Source: an uncultured Collinsella sp.
GTDB taxonomy: Bacteria; Actinomycetota; Coriobacteriia; Coriobacteriales; Coriobacteriaceae
Length of the DNA: 64,000 nt
Direction of reading: 5' to 3'
Assembly: GCA_959027945.1 (NCBI GenBank)
Contig: CAUFRO010000001.1
Location: 62,001 to 126,000 of the forward strand
The notes under the pieces were generated by a model. The model had not been told where the DNA came from and ran no database searches. It worked only from the letters and a program-made list of their open reading frames with translations. Below, piece by piece: positions 54,139-62,579 of the stretch. Made by a program: the position numbers and the translations under genes. How positions within the stretch are numbered: the first letter of the stretch is position 1; every line of letters begins with the position of its first letter.

Positions 54139-55515
54139 GTGCATGCGTTTGCTCGACAAATGACAGAGCGTATGAAGGCGGTGGCGGCAGCAGGTGCCGT
54201 CGCCGCCTTTTGGCTTGCCGTGTGGGTGCTGGTGGCGGCGTTGGTAGCGCAGCCGCTGATCTTGCCGGGGCCGGGTGCTGTTGCCTTGGCGCTGCTGCGC
54301 CTGGTGTGCGATGACGGTACCTGGGTGATTTTGGCGGGCTCGGGCGCGCGAATATTGGGCGGACTGGTGTTTGCCGCGGTGTGTGGCGGCGTGCTTGCCG
54401 GGATTTCGTCACGGTCGCGGGCGTTTGCGCGCCTGGTGGCTCCGGCGCTGTCGTTTGTAAAGGCGACACCGGTTGCCTGCGTGGTGGTCCTGCTGCTCAT
54501 TTGGTTGGGGTCGGCGCGCGTGAGCATCGCCGCGGTCTTTTTGATGGCACTTCCAGGCGTGTATTTTTCGCTGGTCGAGGGCTTGGCGCAAGTGGATAAG
54601 CCGCTGAAGCAGATGTTCCGCCTGCATGGCGTGCGGGGCTGGCGACTGTTTTGCGCCCACACCTGGCGCGAAGTCCTGCCGTTTGTGCTTTCGTGCGCCC
54701 GCGCCGTGATTGGCATGAGCTGGAAGGCCGGTGTGGCGGCGGAGCTGATCGGCATGGCGACGGGCACCGTGGGCGAACGCATCTATCAGGCGAAGCTGCT
54801 CATCGAGACGGCTGACCTACTGGCTTGGACCGTGCTAGTCGTGGCGGCATCGTGGGCATGCGAGCGTGTGCTGGTGTGGTTGCTGCGGGCTTCGGGACCC
54901 GCGGCGTGGCGTGCGGCCGTGCGGGCGCACGGGCATGGGCTGCGCGGGCGTGCGAGGGCTGCGGGCGATGGCGCTGCGGCGGAGCTTGCGCTTGCCGTGG
55001 GCGATCGTGCGCCCTGGGCGCCGGCGCTGGATGGTCTGGTGCTCAACGTGCCCGCGGGTGGGCGTATCTGTGTGATGGGCGCTTCGGGCATGGGCAAGTC
55101 GACGCTGCTTTCGTTGGCAGCGGGGGAGTGCGCGCCGTGCTCGATGGTGTTTCAGGATGCACGCTTGGTCGAGTCCGCCGCGGCGCTGGATAACGTGCTA
55201 GTGTGCGCCGATGCACGCGTGGACGCCTCGAGTGCTGCGGCCCTGTTGCGCCTGCTGGTGCCGGGGGTCGATGTACATGCTCGCGTGGCCGAGCTTTCGG
55301 GCGGGCAGCGCCGTCGCGTCGAGATCGCTCGAGCCCTGCTGTGCCCGGGCGGCGCGGTGATTCTTGACGAGCCCTTTACCGGTTTAGATACCGCTGCGCG
55401 CGACGCATGCGCCGAGGTCGTGCTCGACTTGCTCGACGGCCGTATGCTGCTGCTTGCATCGCACGATGTCGCCGACGCTCAGGCCCTCGATATCTCGGCC
55501 ATCATCACGCTCTAA
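54139..55515 (+). CDS. Fused ABC importer permease-ATPase
   Basis: 458 residues combining two normally separate subunits. Residues about 1-245 are a TauC/SsuC-type permease: six helices and the coupling loop LPGVYFSLVEGLAQVDKPLKQMFRLHGV … SWKAGVAAELIG. Residues about 275-458 are a compact ATPase with GASGMGKST, a shortened segment to the Q-loop VFQDARLVE, LSGGQRRR and AVILDEPFTGLD, and SHDVADA. The GTG start follows GGAG. No frameshift is needed to read through, so the fusion is real. The two-gene importer sits directly behind the hydrogenase. Confidence 0.88.
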   Translation: MHAFARQMTERMKAVAAAGAVAAFWLAVWVLVAALVAQPLILPGPGAVALALLRLVCDDGTWVILAGSGARILGGLVFAAVCGGVLAGISSRSRAFARLVAPALSFVKATPVACVVVLLLIWLGSARVSIAAVFLMALPGVYFSLVEGLAQVDKPLKQMFRLHGVRGWRLFCAHTWREVLPFVLSCARAVIGMSWKAGVAAELIGMATGTVGERIYQAKLLIETADLLAWTVLVVAASWACERVLVWLLRASGPAAWRAAVRAHGHGLRGRARAAGDGAAAELALAVGDRAPWAPALDGLVLNVPAGGRICVMGASGMGKSTLLSLAAGECAPCSMVFQDARLVESAAALDNVLVCADARVDASSAAALLRLLVPGVDVHARVAELSGGQRRRVEIARALLCPGGAVILDEPFTGLDTAARDACAEVVLDLLDGRMLLLASHDVADAQALDISAIITL

Positions 55516-55535
55516 ATACTAACTCAGCAACAAAA

Positions 55536-55565
55536 TGATCCGTTTTCCTCCGTCCCCATGGGGTC
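55536..55565. repeat. 30-bp direct repeat, copy 1
   Basis: TGATCCGTTTTCCTCCGTCC then CCATGGGGTC. Matches 55933-55962 at 29 of 30 positions, 397 bases apart, and both copies are soon followed by GTTGTGGTA. Confidence 0.85.
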
Positions 55566-55730
55566 GGTTGTGGTATTCTATCTGCGGGGTAATACTTAGG
55601 GATACTAAGTAATACCAACGCCGCAGAAACAAACTCCGGATGCGGGCCAATCGGGTTGCCTTCACAGCCCGTCGCCCAGCCGCGTGGCCCGCATCTATCC
55701 GCACCACCGTCGTTTCAAAAAGGAAGCGCC

Positions 55731-55931
55731 ATGGCAGAACACATGACCCCGGTTGTCGCGAAGGTCTTGCCCGAGGAAAAGGCGGCCTTCGCGGCGGCAA
55801 CCCAGCTCGTGGGCACCACGCCGTCCAACGCCATCCGTATGTTTATCGCTGCGTTCAATCGCTGCGGCACCTTCCCGTTCGACATCTCACCCAACGGGGC
55901 CTTTGGCACTGCGCCCGATTCTCATCAATAA
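55731..55931 (+). CDS. RelB/DinJ family antitoxin (orphan)
   Basis: 66 residues. The ribbon-helix-helix N-terminus (PVVAKVLPEEKAAFAAATQLVGTTPSNAIRMFIAAF) and PFDIS tail match DinJ. These proteins bind operator DNA and neutralise YafQ/RelE toxins. No toxin gene follows; the next gene is a protease, so the antitoxin is orphaned or acts with a toxin elsewhere. ATG 55731 follows AAGGAAGCGCC. It sits exactly between two 30-bp direct repeats. Confidence 0.75.
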   Translation: MAEHMTPVVAKVLPEEKAAFAAATQLVGTTPSNAIRMFIAAFNRCGTFPFDISPNGAFGTAPDSHQ

Positions 55932-55932
55932 G

Positions 55933-55962
55933 TGATCCGTTTTCCTCCGTCCCCATGGGATC
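55933..55962. repeat. 30-bp direct repeat, copy 2
   Basis: TGATCCGTTTTCCTCCGTCC then CCATGGGATC, starting at the base after the antitoxin stop. Its ends TGATCC/GGATCA are also an inverted pair. Confidence 0.85.
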
Positions 55963-56015
55963 AGCTCTTTGCCGAGTTGTGGTAGAACTAGGGGACGGTT
56001 CTTGAGGAGGCTGGC

Positions 56016-56927
56016 ATGCTCAACGCGTTGGTGTGGACACTTGCTTGTTTAGGCGTTGTCGCGGCAGATATTGCCCTGAGCGTGGTTTTGTTTTCCGCTC
56101 TGGGTGTCGCGTCGGTGTTCATGGGCTTTCCGATTGACGACCTCGATATTCAACTGCTTCAGGCTGCCGCGCAGACGGCGTCGTTTTTGATGGCACTGCT
56201 GTGGTGGCGTTATCTGTGGCCGCGTTCGTTTATGGCACGCTGGCAGGGCGAGCGCCCGCTTGGCGGGGGAGCGGGCAAGGCATGGAGGCGTATCGCCTGC
56301 GTTATCGTGATCGGTCTGGCCCTGCAGGTGGTCGTTGGCTACGTGACCGACGCCGCGCTGTCGCTATTGCCCGAGGCGGCGGCCGATTACAGCGAACTTG
56401 TCGAGGAGACGGGCATGGGCGACACGAGCTATCTAGCCGTCCTGACCACGGTGCCCGGCGCTCCGTTTTGCGAGGAGCTGCTGGTGCGCGGCATCATTTT
56501 TGAGTTTTCGCTCCGAGCGTTTAACCCGCAATGCCGTCCGCTCTGGAAGCGCCGGCGTCGTGCGAGCGCACAGGACGGCGCCATGGTGCCCTGGGCGGCG
56601 CCGGACAAGCGGGGCATCGCCGCGGCGATTGTGCTGCAGGCGGCCATCTTTGGCTTTATGCATATGAACTGGGTGCAAGGTTGCTACGCCGGCGCCGCCG
56701 GCCTCATCTTTGGCTGGGTACTCGTGACCACCGGAAAGCTCCGCTACACGATCCTGCTGCATTTTGCCTTTAACGCCGGGTCGTATCTCATGACGTTGCT
56801 CTGGTTTGTGAACACGCCGTTCGACGTGGCAATTACGGTCGCTATCGCCGGCGTCATCCTCGTTGAGGCAATGCGCTCACTGCGCCACGCGTGTGGGATG
56901 GACGCAGCGAGCGCACCGCTGCCCTAG
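56016..56927 (+). CDS. CPBP family intramembrane metalloprotease
   Basis: A 303-residue polytopic protein of the CAAX protease and bacteriocin-processing (Abi) family. Motif 1 CEELLVRGIIFEF (EExxxR), motif 2 FGFMHMNW (FxxxH) and motif 3 HFAFNAGS lie in consecutive helices. About seven or eight membrane helices, with a charged cytosolic loop (KRRRRASAQDG) between motifs 1 and 2. Substrate unknown; a role in processing peptides is possible but no precursor is adjacent. ATG follows GAGGAGGCTGGC. It converges on ygiQ with stops overlapping by four bases. Confidence 0.88.
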   Translation: MLNALVWTLACLGVVAADIALSVVLFSALGVASVFMGFPIDDLDIQLLQAAAQTASFLMALLWWRYLWPRSFMARWQGERPLGGGAGKAWRRIACVIVIGLALQVVVGYVTDAALSLLPEAAADYSELVEETGMGDTSYLAVLTTVPGAPFCEELLVRGIIFEFSLRAFNPQCRPLWKRRRRASAQDGAMVPWAAPDKRGIAAAIVLQAAIFGFMHMNWVQGCYAGAAGLIFGWVLVTTGKLRYTILLHFAFNAGSYLMTLLWFVNTPFDVAITVAIAGVILVEAMRSLRHACGMDAASAPLP

Positions 56928-59059
56928 TTGCGGCGTCCGCCGCCGTTGGCGCCCTGTCGTCCCTGGGCCGCGCGATTGCGACCGGCAGTGTTCTGTGCGC
57001 GTGACATGCCGCCGTGGCCCTTGCTGCCCTTGGGTCCCTTGCCAGCGCCGCCGCCATGCGGTTTGCCGCCCTTCTTGCCGGTGCCATGCCCACCGCCGGC
57101 CGATGTCTCGCCCGGGCGCGGGGGCACGGGACGAATCAGGCAATGCTTGGTGTAGCCGATCAGGTCGCGACGGCCGGCTTTTTCCAGCGCCTCGCGCACA
57201 AGCTTGTAGTTTTCGGGCTTGCGATACTGGATGAGCGCACGCTGCATGGCCTTTTCGTGCGGGTCGCGTGCGACATAGATTGGCTGCATGGTGCGCGGGT
57301 CCACGCCGGTGTAGTACATGCAGGTCGACATGGTGGACGGGGTGGGGTAGAAGTCCTGCACCTGCTCGGGCATGTAGCCCATGTCGCGCACGGCTTCGGC
57401 AAGGTCCACGGCTTCCTTCATCGTCGAGCCGGGGTGGCTCGAGATTAGATACGGCACTACGTACTGCTTGAGTCCGTATTCGCGGTTCAAGCGTTCAAAT
57501 TTGCGGCAGAACGCATCGTAGACGGCGCGGCTCGGCTTGCCCATCACGGACAGCACCGCGTCACTCACATGCTCGGGCGCTACGCGCAGCTGGCCCGAAA
57601 CGTGGTGCTCCAGCAGCTCGCGCAAAAACTCGTCCGAGGCATCGGCCATGGTGTAGTCGAAGCGGATGCCGCTGCGGACGAAGACCTTCTTGACGCCCGG
57701 CAGCTGGCGCAGGTCGCGCAGCAGCTGCGTGTAGCCGCTCTCGTCGACGACCATGTTCTTGCACACGCTCGGCCACAGACAGCGCTTGTTCTTGCACACG
57801 CCGTGCTTGAGCTGCTTGTCACAGGCAGGGCGGCTAAAGTTGGCCGTCGGCCCGCCCACGTCGTTGATATAGCCCTTAAACTCGGGGTCGTGCGTGAGCA
57901 GCTCGGCTTCGCGCATGATCGAGTCGTGGCTGCGCATCTGCAGCACGCGACCCTGGTGGAAGGTGAGCGCGCAAAACGAGCACTCGCCAAAGCACCCGCG
58001 GTTGGAGCTGATCGAAAACTTGATTTCGGCAAAGGCCGGCACGCCGCCTGCAGCATCGTAGTCGGGATGCCAGTCACGTGCGTAGGGGAGTTCGGCCACC
58101 TCGTCCATCTCATCGGTGGTGAGCGTCGCCGACGGCGGGTTCTGCACTACATAGACGCTGTTGGGGTAGGGCTCTACCAGGCGGTGTCCGGTGATGGGGT
58201 CCATATTCTGCTGCTGCACGTTAAAGCTGCGCGCGTAGTTGAGCCTGTCGGCGGCAAGGTCGTCCCAGCTGGGCAGCAGGTCGTAGTCGTAGACCTCGTC
58301 GAGCGAGCCCGTGCGGTAGACGGTGCCGTTGATATAGGTGATCTGATCGACGGGCAGCCCCGCGTCGAGCGCGTCGGCAATCTCGACAATCGCGTGCTCG
58401 CCCATGCCGTAGATGAGGATGTCGGCGCCCGAGTCGAGTAGTACCGAGCGCTTGAGCTTGTCCTGCCAGTAGTCGTAGTGGGCCAGGCGGCGCAGGCTTG
58501 CCTCGATGCCGCCGATGATGATGGGGGCATCCTTGAATGTCTGGCGGATGAGGTTGCCGTAGACCGTGACGGCACGATTGGGGCGGTGCCCCTCCTCGCC
58601 GCCGGGGGTATAGGCGTCGGTGTGGCGGCGGTGCTTGGTCACCGAATAGTGGTTGACCATGGAGTCCATGTTGCCGGCGCTGACGAGAAAGCCCAGGCGC
58701 GGCTCGCCGAGCACCGTGATGCTGGCGGGGTCGGTCCAGTCGGGCTGGCAGATAATGCCCACTTTATAGCCGTGCGCGTCGAGTACGCGGCTGATGATGG
58801 CCATACCAAAGCTGGGGTGGTCCACGTAGGCGTCGCCGCAGATGTAGACAAAGTCACACTGGTCCCAGCCGCGCGCATCCATGTCGGCGCGGCTGACGGG
58901 GAGGAATTTGTCGCGGCCCGGGCGCCAGGGGCGGGCGGGCGCTGCAGAGGCATGCGTGGGTCGCGAGCCCTGCGCCTTACCGCCGCGCTTTTGCTGCTGG
59001 CCCTGTTTGCCCTGCTGACTGCGCTGGTTGTTCTGAGCGTGCTGAGGCTTTTTTGCCAC
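56924..59059 (-). CDS. YgiQ family radical SAM protein
   Basis: 711 residues. N-terminal YgiQ domain (FLPVSRADMDARGWDQCDFVYICGDAYVDHPSFG), then a radical SAM core with NRGCFGECSFCAL (CxxxCxxC) near residue 360 and a C-terminal YgiQ-specific part. Gly- and Arg-rich low-complexity tails occur at both ends (about 1-45 and the last 70). Family members have no established reaction. Start GTG 59059 is fixed by GGGAGGG five bases upstream; a longer frame to 59230 lacks a site. Confidence 0.9.
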   Translation of the reverse strand: MAKKPQHAQNNQRSQQGKQGQQQKRGGKAQGSRPTHASAAPARPWRPGRDKFLPVSRADMDARGWDQCDFVYICGDAYVDHPSFGMAIISRVLDAHGYKVGIICQPDWTDPASITVLGEPRLGFLVSAGNMDSMVNHYSVTKHRRHTDAYTPGGEEGHRPNRAVTVYGNLIRQTFKDAPIIIGGIEASLRRLAHYDYWQDKLKRSVLLDSGADILIYGMGEHAIVEIADALDAGLPVDQITYINGTVYRTGSLDEVYDYDLLPSWDDLAADRLNYARSFNVQQQNMDPITGHRLVEPYPNSVYVVQNPPSATLTTDEMDEVAELPYARDWHPDYDAAGGVPAFAEIKFSISSNRGCFGECSFCALTFHQGRVLQMRSHDSIMREAELLTHDPEFKGYINDVGGPTANFSRPACDKQLKHGVCKNKRCLWPSVCKNMVVDESGYTQLLRDLRQLPGVKKVFVRSGIRFDYTMADASDEFLRELLEHHVSGQLRVAPEHVSDAVLSVMGKPSRAVYDAFCRKFERLNREYGLKQYVVPYLISSHPGSTMKEAVDLAEAVRDMGYMPEQVQDFYPTPSTMSTCMYYTGVDPRTMQPIYVARDPHEKAMQRALIQYRKPENYKLVREALEKAGRRDLIGYTKHCLIRPVPPRPGETSAGGGHGTGKKGGKPHGGGAGKGPKGSKGHGGMSRAQNTAGRNRAAQGRQGANGGGRRN

Positions 59060-59312
59060 GATCCCTCCCGGTGTTTGTATGCTGCACGTAATTGTAACCA
59101 GTCTTTTTGGGACGGGGCTAAAAAGACTGGTGGAGTACATGAGCTGGCGGATCGGCGCGTCGGTGCGGGTGCCGTTTGTTTCCAGACTGTGTATCCCTGT
59201 GTCGAAGGGGTCGTCTCGCGCGCACGCCATGTTGTCAATGGGTTACAGTATGAACGGCGGCTATGTTTCCGCCAACGCACGAGAGAGTCGTCAACAAGGA
59301 GGATGCACGACG

Positions 59313-60029
59313 ATGCAGCGTGCCAAACAGATATCGGAGTCTATTGAGCTGGGCATCATCTTGGCGCTCGCCGGTGGCTTTATGGACGTGTATTCGTACA
59401 TTGGGCGCGACCATGTTTTCGCAAACGCGCAGACGGGCAACATCCTGCTCGTGGGCGTGAGCATCTCGGAGGGCAATTGGGCACTGGCGGGACGCTATTT
59501 CTTCCCCGTGGTGTCGTTTGCTGTGGGCATTATGCTTGCCGACCTGGTACACGAACGGTTTGGCAGCGTGATTCACTGGCGTCAGGTGACGGTGTTCTTT
59601 GAAGCCGTCATTTTGCTGGGCGTGAGCTTTATTCCCGGTGGCGGTTACAACCTGCTCGCCAACTGCCTCACCTCGTTTGCCTGCGGCATGCAGGTCGAGA
59701 GCTTCCGCAAGATCCACGGTCACGGCATCGCTACGACCATGTGCATCGGCAACTTGCGCAACGCGCTGCAAAACGTGGACGATTACATCATCACCCACAG
59801 GCGTGGCTTTTTGGAAAACGGCCTGCTGTACTTTGGCGTGATCTTTACCTTTGTGTTTGGCGCCGTGCTGGGCAATTGGTGTATTGAGCGCATGGGCCTG
59901 CACGCCATCGTCGTGGCGAGCTTGCTGCTGTTTGTCGCGTTTGCCATCATGTTCATCGACCGCGAGCGCGACTTGCGCTTTCGCTGGAAGCGCGCCTGCG
60001 AAGATTGGAAAGACGCCTGCCAAAAATAG
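59313..60029 (+). CDS. YoaK family protein (DUF1275)
   Basis: 238 residues with six predicted helices. Family features are GGFMDVYSYIGRDHVFANAQTGNILLVG at the start, SFACGMQVESFRKIHGHGIATTMCIGNLRNAL in the middle and a GxxLGN helix near 190. DUF1275 proteins are presumed small-molecule transporters; substrate unknown. ATG 59313 follows AAGGAGG at about 10 bases. Confidence 0.85.
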   Translation: MQRAKQISESIELGIILALAGGFMDVYSYIGRDHVFANAQTGNILLVGVSISEGNWALAGRYFFPVVSFAVGIMLADLVHERFGSVIHWRQVTVFFEAVILLGVSFIPGGGYNLLANCLTSFACGMQVESFRKIHGHGIATTMCIGNLRNALQNVDDYIITHRRGFLENGLLYFGVIFTFVFGAVLGNWCIERMGLHAIVVASLLLFVAFAIMFIDRERDLRFRWKRACEDWKDACQK

Positions 60030-60037
60030 TGGCAGGA

Positions 60038-60064
60038 TGCGGCAAGGGGGCAGTCCCTTTGTCA
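60038..60064. repeat. 27-nt dispersed repeat, copy 2 (inverted)
   Basis: Reverse complement begins TGACAAAGGGAC; 23 of 27 positions match 32973-32999. Confidence 0.5.
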
Positions 60065-60083
60065 GATAGATTGATAATGGGGA

Positions 60084-60113
60084 GGGGACGGCCATCTCGG
60101 CCGCCCCTTTTTT
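60084..60113 (+). terminator. Terminator of yoaK-like gene
   Basis: GGGGACGGCC (60084-60093) pairs with GGCCGCCCC (60099-60107; one bulged A), followed by six T. It also marks the boundary of the AT-rich island. Confidence 0.85.
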
Positions 60114-60240
60114 GGAGTCTTAAGCGCTAAGGTGCATGTTTGTAATGACAAGATTTGACGTCAGTGAAGCGTGCTGCGTGAGGCTATAGAATAAAAATGT
60201 CATCTTTCTAGCTATAATTATTAGTTGAGGGGATGGACAT

Positions 60241-61845
60241 ATGCCAGAGCTTTTTATTCAAAATAAGACGACAGTAATCAAGTTGATGGCGCTCTGCATT
60301 TTATCTGCCCTGGTGGAGCTGTCTGTTGTTAAAGCTGAATCGTTGATAATAGACTATGGCCTGCTTCGCTCTAATTATCGTAACGTTTTATACATTGGGT
60401 TAGGCCTGCTAGTATTGCTCTCAGTTGAGCTGGTGACAAACCTGTTCAGATCAAAATATGCGGAGCAATTGGCTTCCGATGGCGCTAACTGCTTCTATAG
60501 ATTGCTTGCCCGCCATGCTTTAGAGCGGCCCTTAGTTTTAGCAAAAGACAGTGACTACCTGTTATCGCGCATTGAAGAGGCTGGGAACCTACAGCCGATG
60601 ATTGGAATATTTACAACTGCGTTTCTTCCGTGCCTAGTGACGGGCTTGGTATCGTTTGTGGCGCTATCTAATATCTCTTTGTTGCTTTTGATTCCTGTTT
60701 GTGTTTCGGCATTGTTTATTTCGCTTCTATATCCGTTCGCTCTTAGTAAGCTATCGACTAAGAGCGAAAAGGCATTGGAGGCCCAGGCGAGGGGTTCTGC
60801 TTATTTAGCCCAACTAATTAATTGTCGACTTTACATTCGTATTTCTCGTTCAATTAACTTGGAATTGCTTCGCTATAAAAAGATGCTTAAAGCCTGCAGG
60901 AACTCTCGAGTTGAGGAGAGTGTCTTTGCGAGATTGGCAACTGAAATAGTTGACGCTGGCAACATCATTACTGGCTTGCTTTCAGTTCTGCTGCTTATTT
61001 TCCTTGTGTCAAAGCGCGGGCTGACGGTCGGGATTGCGGTGCAGAGTTATCAACTTGTGCTTCTATGCTATTCTCCTTTTCCTCTTGTTCTGAATTGTTG
61101 GGCTCAGCTTCAGCCGTCGTTTAGATCGTTGCACCGTGTCTTGGAATTACGTCGTCTTTTGGAAGCTGAAAAACCTAATTTGATATGCTTCGATCACGCC
61201 GATCGAATTAGTTGGAAAGGAATCAGTCTCTCGTTTTCGTCGAACGAAACTAATGAGAGGATAACAATTCCAGATTGCACGATACAGGCACCTTGTCTGG
61301 TTTTAGTAAGCGGCCCTAATGCATGTGGTAAATCTTCATTTCTGGAAGTATTGAATGGATTATTGTCGCCAGTTGCTGGCAGACTGTGTGTTAATGAGTC
61401 TACTGTCATTTTCGATGGTTCGACTTTAATCCAGCTACCCTGCGCAACTATGCCGCAAAGACATTTGATAATGGGGGGAACTTTCAGGAAGGCTCTTTAC
61501 TATGGTCTTGTAGATATTGACTCTGAAAAACTCATCTATCTTTTGAAGGGTTTTAGCCTCGATAAATTATTTGAAGCAAATCCCATCATTGGAGCTAGGG
61601 GACACAATTTGTCTGGCGGAGAACTGGCTTCTCTATTACTTTGTAGGGCCTTTCTGAGCAGTTATTCTATTATTATTTTGGATGAGCCTTGCAACAATTT
61701 AGATAATGCTTCGATATCCTTTTTGAAGGTGGTGGTTGCACAGGAGATGAAAGAGCGAATCGTCATCATTGCGGATCATGGACATGGTTTCGAACAATTT
61801 GCAGACTATGTAATACAGTTTCAGGAGCTAGAAAAAACTATCTAG
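60241..61845 (+). CDS. ABC exporter-type half transporter, putative peptide export
   Basis: 534 residues. An N-terminal membrane domain (about 1-310, five to six helices, e.g. LIIDYGLLRSNYRNVLYIGLGLLVLLSVELVTNL) is followed by an ATPase domain with GPNACGKSS (Walker A), LSGGELASLLLCRAFL (signature), SIIILDEPCNNLD (Walker B) and an ADHGH switch. Divergent from its closest families and AT-rich compared with genes before 60 kb. It is convergent to the peptide genes and probably exports or confers immunity to their product; this is inferred from position. The ribosome site GAGGGG precedes the ATG. Confidence 0.8.
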   Translation: MPELFIQNKTTVIKLMALCILSALVELSVVKAESLIIDYGLLRSNYRNVLYIGLGLLVLLSVELVTNLFRSKYAEQLASDGANCFYRLLARHALERPLVLAKDSDYLLSRIEEAGNLQPMIGIFTTAFLPCLVTGLVSFVALSNISLLLLIPVCVSALFISLLYPFALSKLSTKSEKALEAQARGSAYLAQLINCRLYIRISRSINLELLRYKKMLKACRNSRVEESVFARLATEIVDAGNIITGLLSVLLLIFLVSKRGLTVGIAVQSYQLVLLCYSPFPLVLNCWAQLQPSFRSLHRVLELRRLLEAEKPNLICFDHADRISWKGISLSFSSNETNERITIPDCTIQAPCLVLVSGPNACGKSSFLEVLNGLLSPVAGRLCVNESTVIFDGSTLIQLPCATMPQRHLIMGGTFRKALYYGLVDIDSEKLIYLLKGFSLDKLFEANPIIGARGHNLSGGELASLLLCRAFLSSYSIIILDEPCNNLDNASISFLKVVVAQEMKERIVIIADHGHGFEQFADYVIQFQELEKTI

Positions 61846-61879
61846 CTCCTGAACGTTGCTACGAACTGCTTTTTGCGAT

Positions 61880-62419
61880 TTATTCGAGATGCTCTTCAAT
61901 CCGAGCCCTCAGAAGGGCAATGGCTGTGGGTATTCCAACTGCGGCGGCTAATTCGGCTTTATCCAAAACCTGTATGCTAAAGCACGATCGTTTATCACAT
62001 TGAAGGACGATAACTGAAGATAGCTTCACTTCCCGTTGGCTGAATATATCGTAATCTCCAAATAGGAAGTTACCTTTTATTGTGTAATTCGGTATGTTCG
62101 TTATGCACTTCATCTCAAGTCTGTTTAGGCCATAATCGAACACCGCAACTTCCTTGTGTTCGATGATGAGCGCAACCCTGGGCATGTTACTAAAACCACC
62201 GTCGACGACAGTAAAGAGTTTTTCATTTGCATCGTCATAAACGGTATATTTTAGACTCAATAGCTGTCCTAGTGGACCCGTGAACCCATGTCTTTTGATA
62301 TTGAGGTTGTCTCCAGCTGGGTTGATGAGAACTAAATCATGCGGATAAGGGTTACCTTCAATTGAGATTCGATATTCGTTTGTAGTCGTCTTGCTCGATT
62401 TAGGACCAGTAGCCACCAC
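61880..62419 (-). CDS. LURP-one/tubby C-terminal-like protein
   Basis: 179 residues, beta-rich: EYRISIEGNPYPHDLVLINPAGDNLNIKRHG, LKYTVYDDANEKLFTVVD, IIEHKEVAVFDYGLNRLEMKC, YTIKGNFLFGDYDIF. The order of strands and the D-x-x-G turns resemble LURP-one (DUF567) domains. Function unknown; it could bind lipid or peptide. Start GTG 62419 (or the next codon 62416) follows GAGGCG and overlaps the precursor gene by 20 bases, so it is translated together with it. Confidence 0.6.
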   Translation of the reverse strand: MVATGPKSSKTTTNEYRISIEGNPYPHDLVLINPAGDNLNIKRHGFTGPLGQLLSLKYTVYDDANEKLFTVVDGGFSNMPRVALIIEHKEVAVFDYGLNRLEMKCITNIPNYTIKGNFLFGDYDIFSQREVKLSSVIVLQCDKRSCFSIQVLDKAELAAAVGIPTAIALLRARIEEHLE

Positions 62420-62579
62420 GCGTCATCGCCTCGATCGAATTGGAACCGACTTCTGCTTCGTGCGGAGAATTGCGCAGTATGTTGCAGTACATGCAGCTGC
62501 AATAACCGCATGGGCAATTTCTAATAAAATGAATGACGCTATTTACTGCATGCATGTTAAATGGACGAATACTTCTCAT
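62400..62579 (-). CDS. Cys-rich RiPP precursor peptide
   Basis: 59 residues. N-terminal part MRSIRPFNMHAVNSVIHFIRN (1-21), then a Cys cluster CPCGYCSCMYC (Cys 22, 24, 27, 29, 32), then a polar tail with NSIEAM (47-52) ending TRGGYWS. ATG 62579 follows GGGAGG at six bases, the best ribosome site in the cluster. It overlaps the acyl-carrier-like gene by 23 bases and the LURP-like gene by 20. Gene neighbours are of a type that matures Cys-rich peptides in clostridia. From memory, relatives carry an N(S/T)xEA motif before the Cys residues; here it comes after, so which part is modified is open. Confidence 0.7.
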   Translation of the reverse strand: MRSIRPFNMHAVNSVIHFIRNCPCGYCSCMYCNILRNSPHEAEVGSNSIEAMTRGGYWS

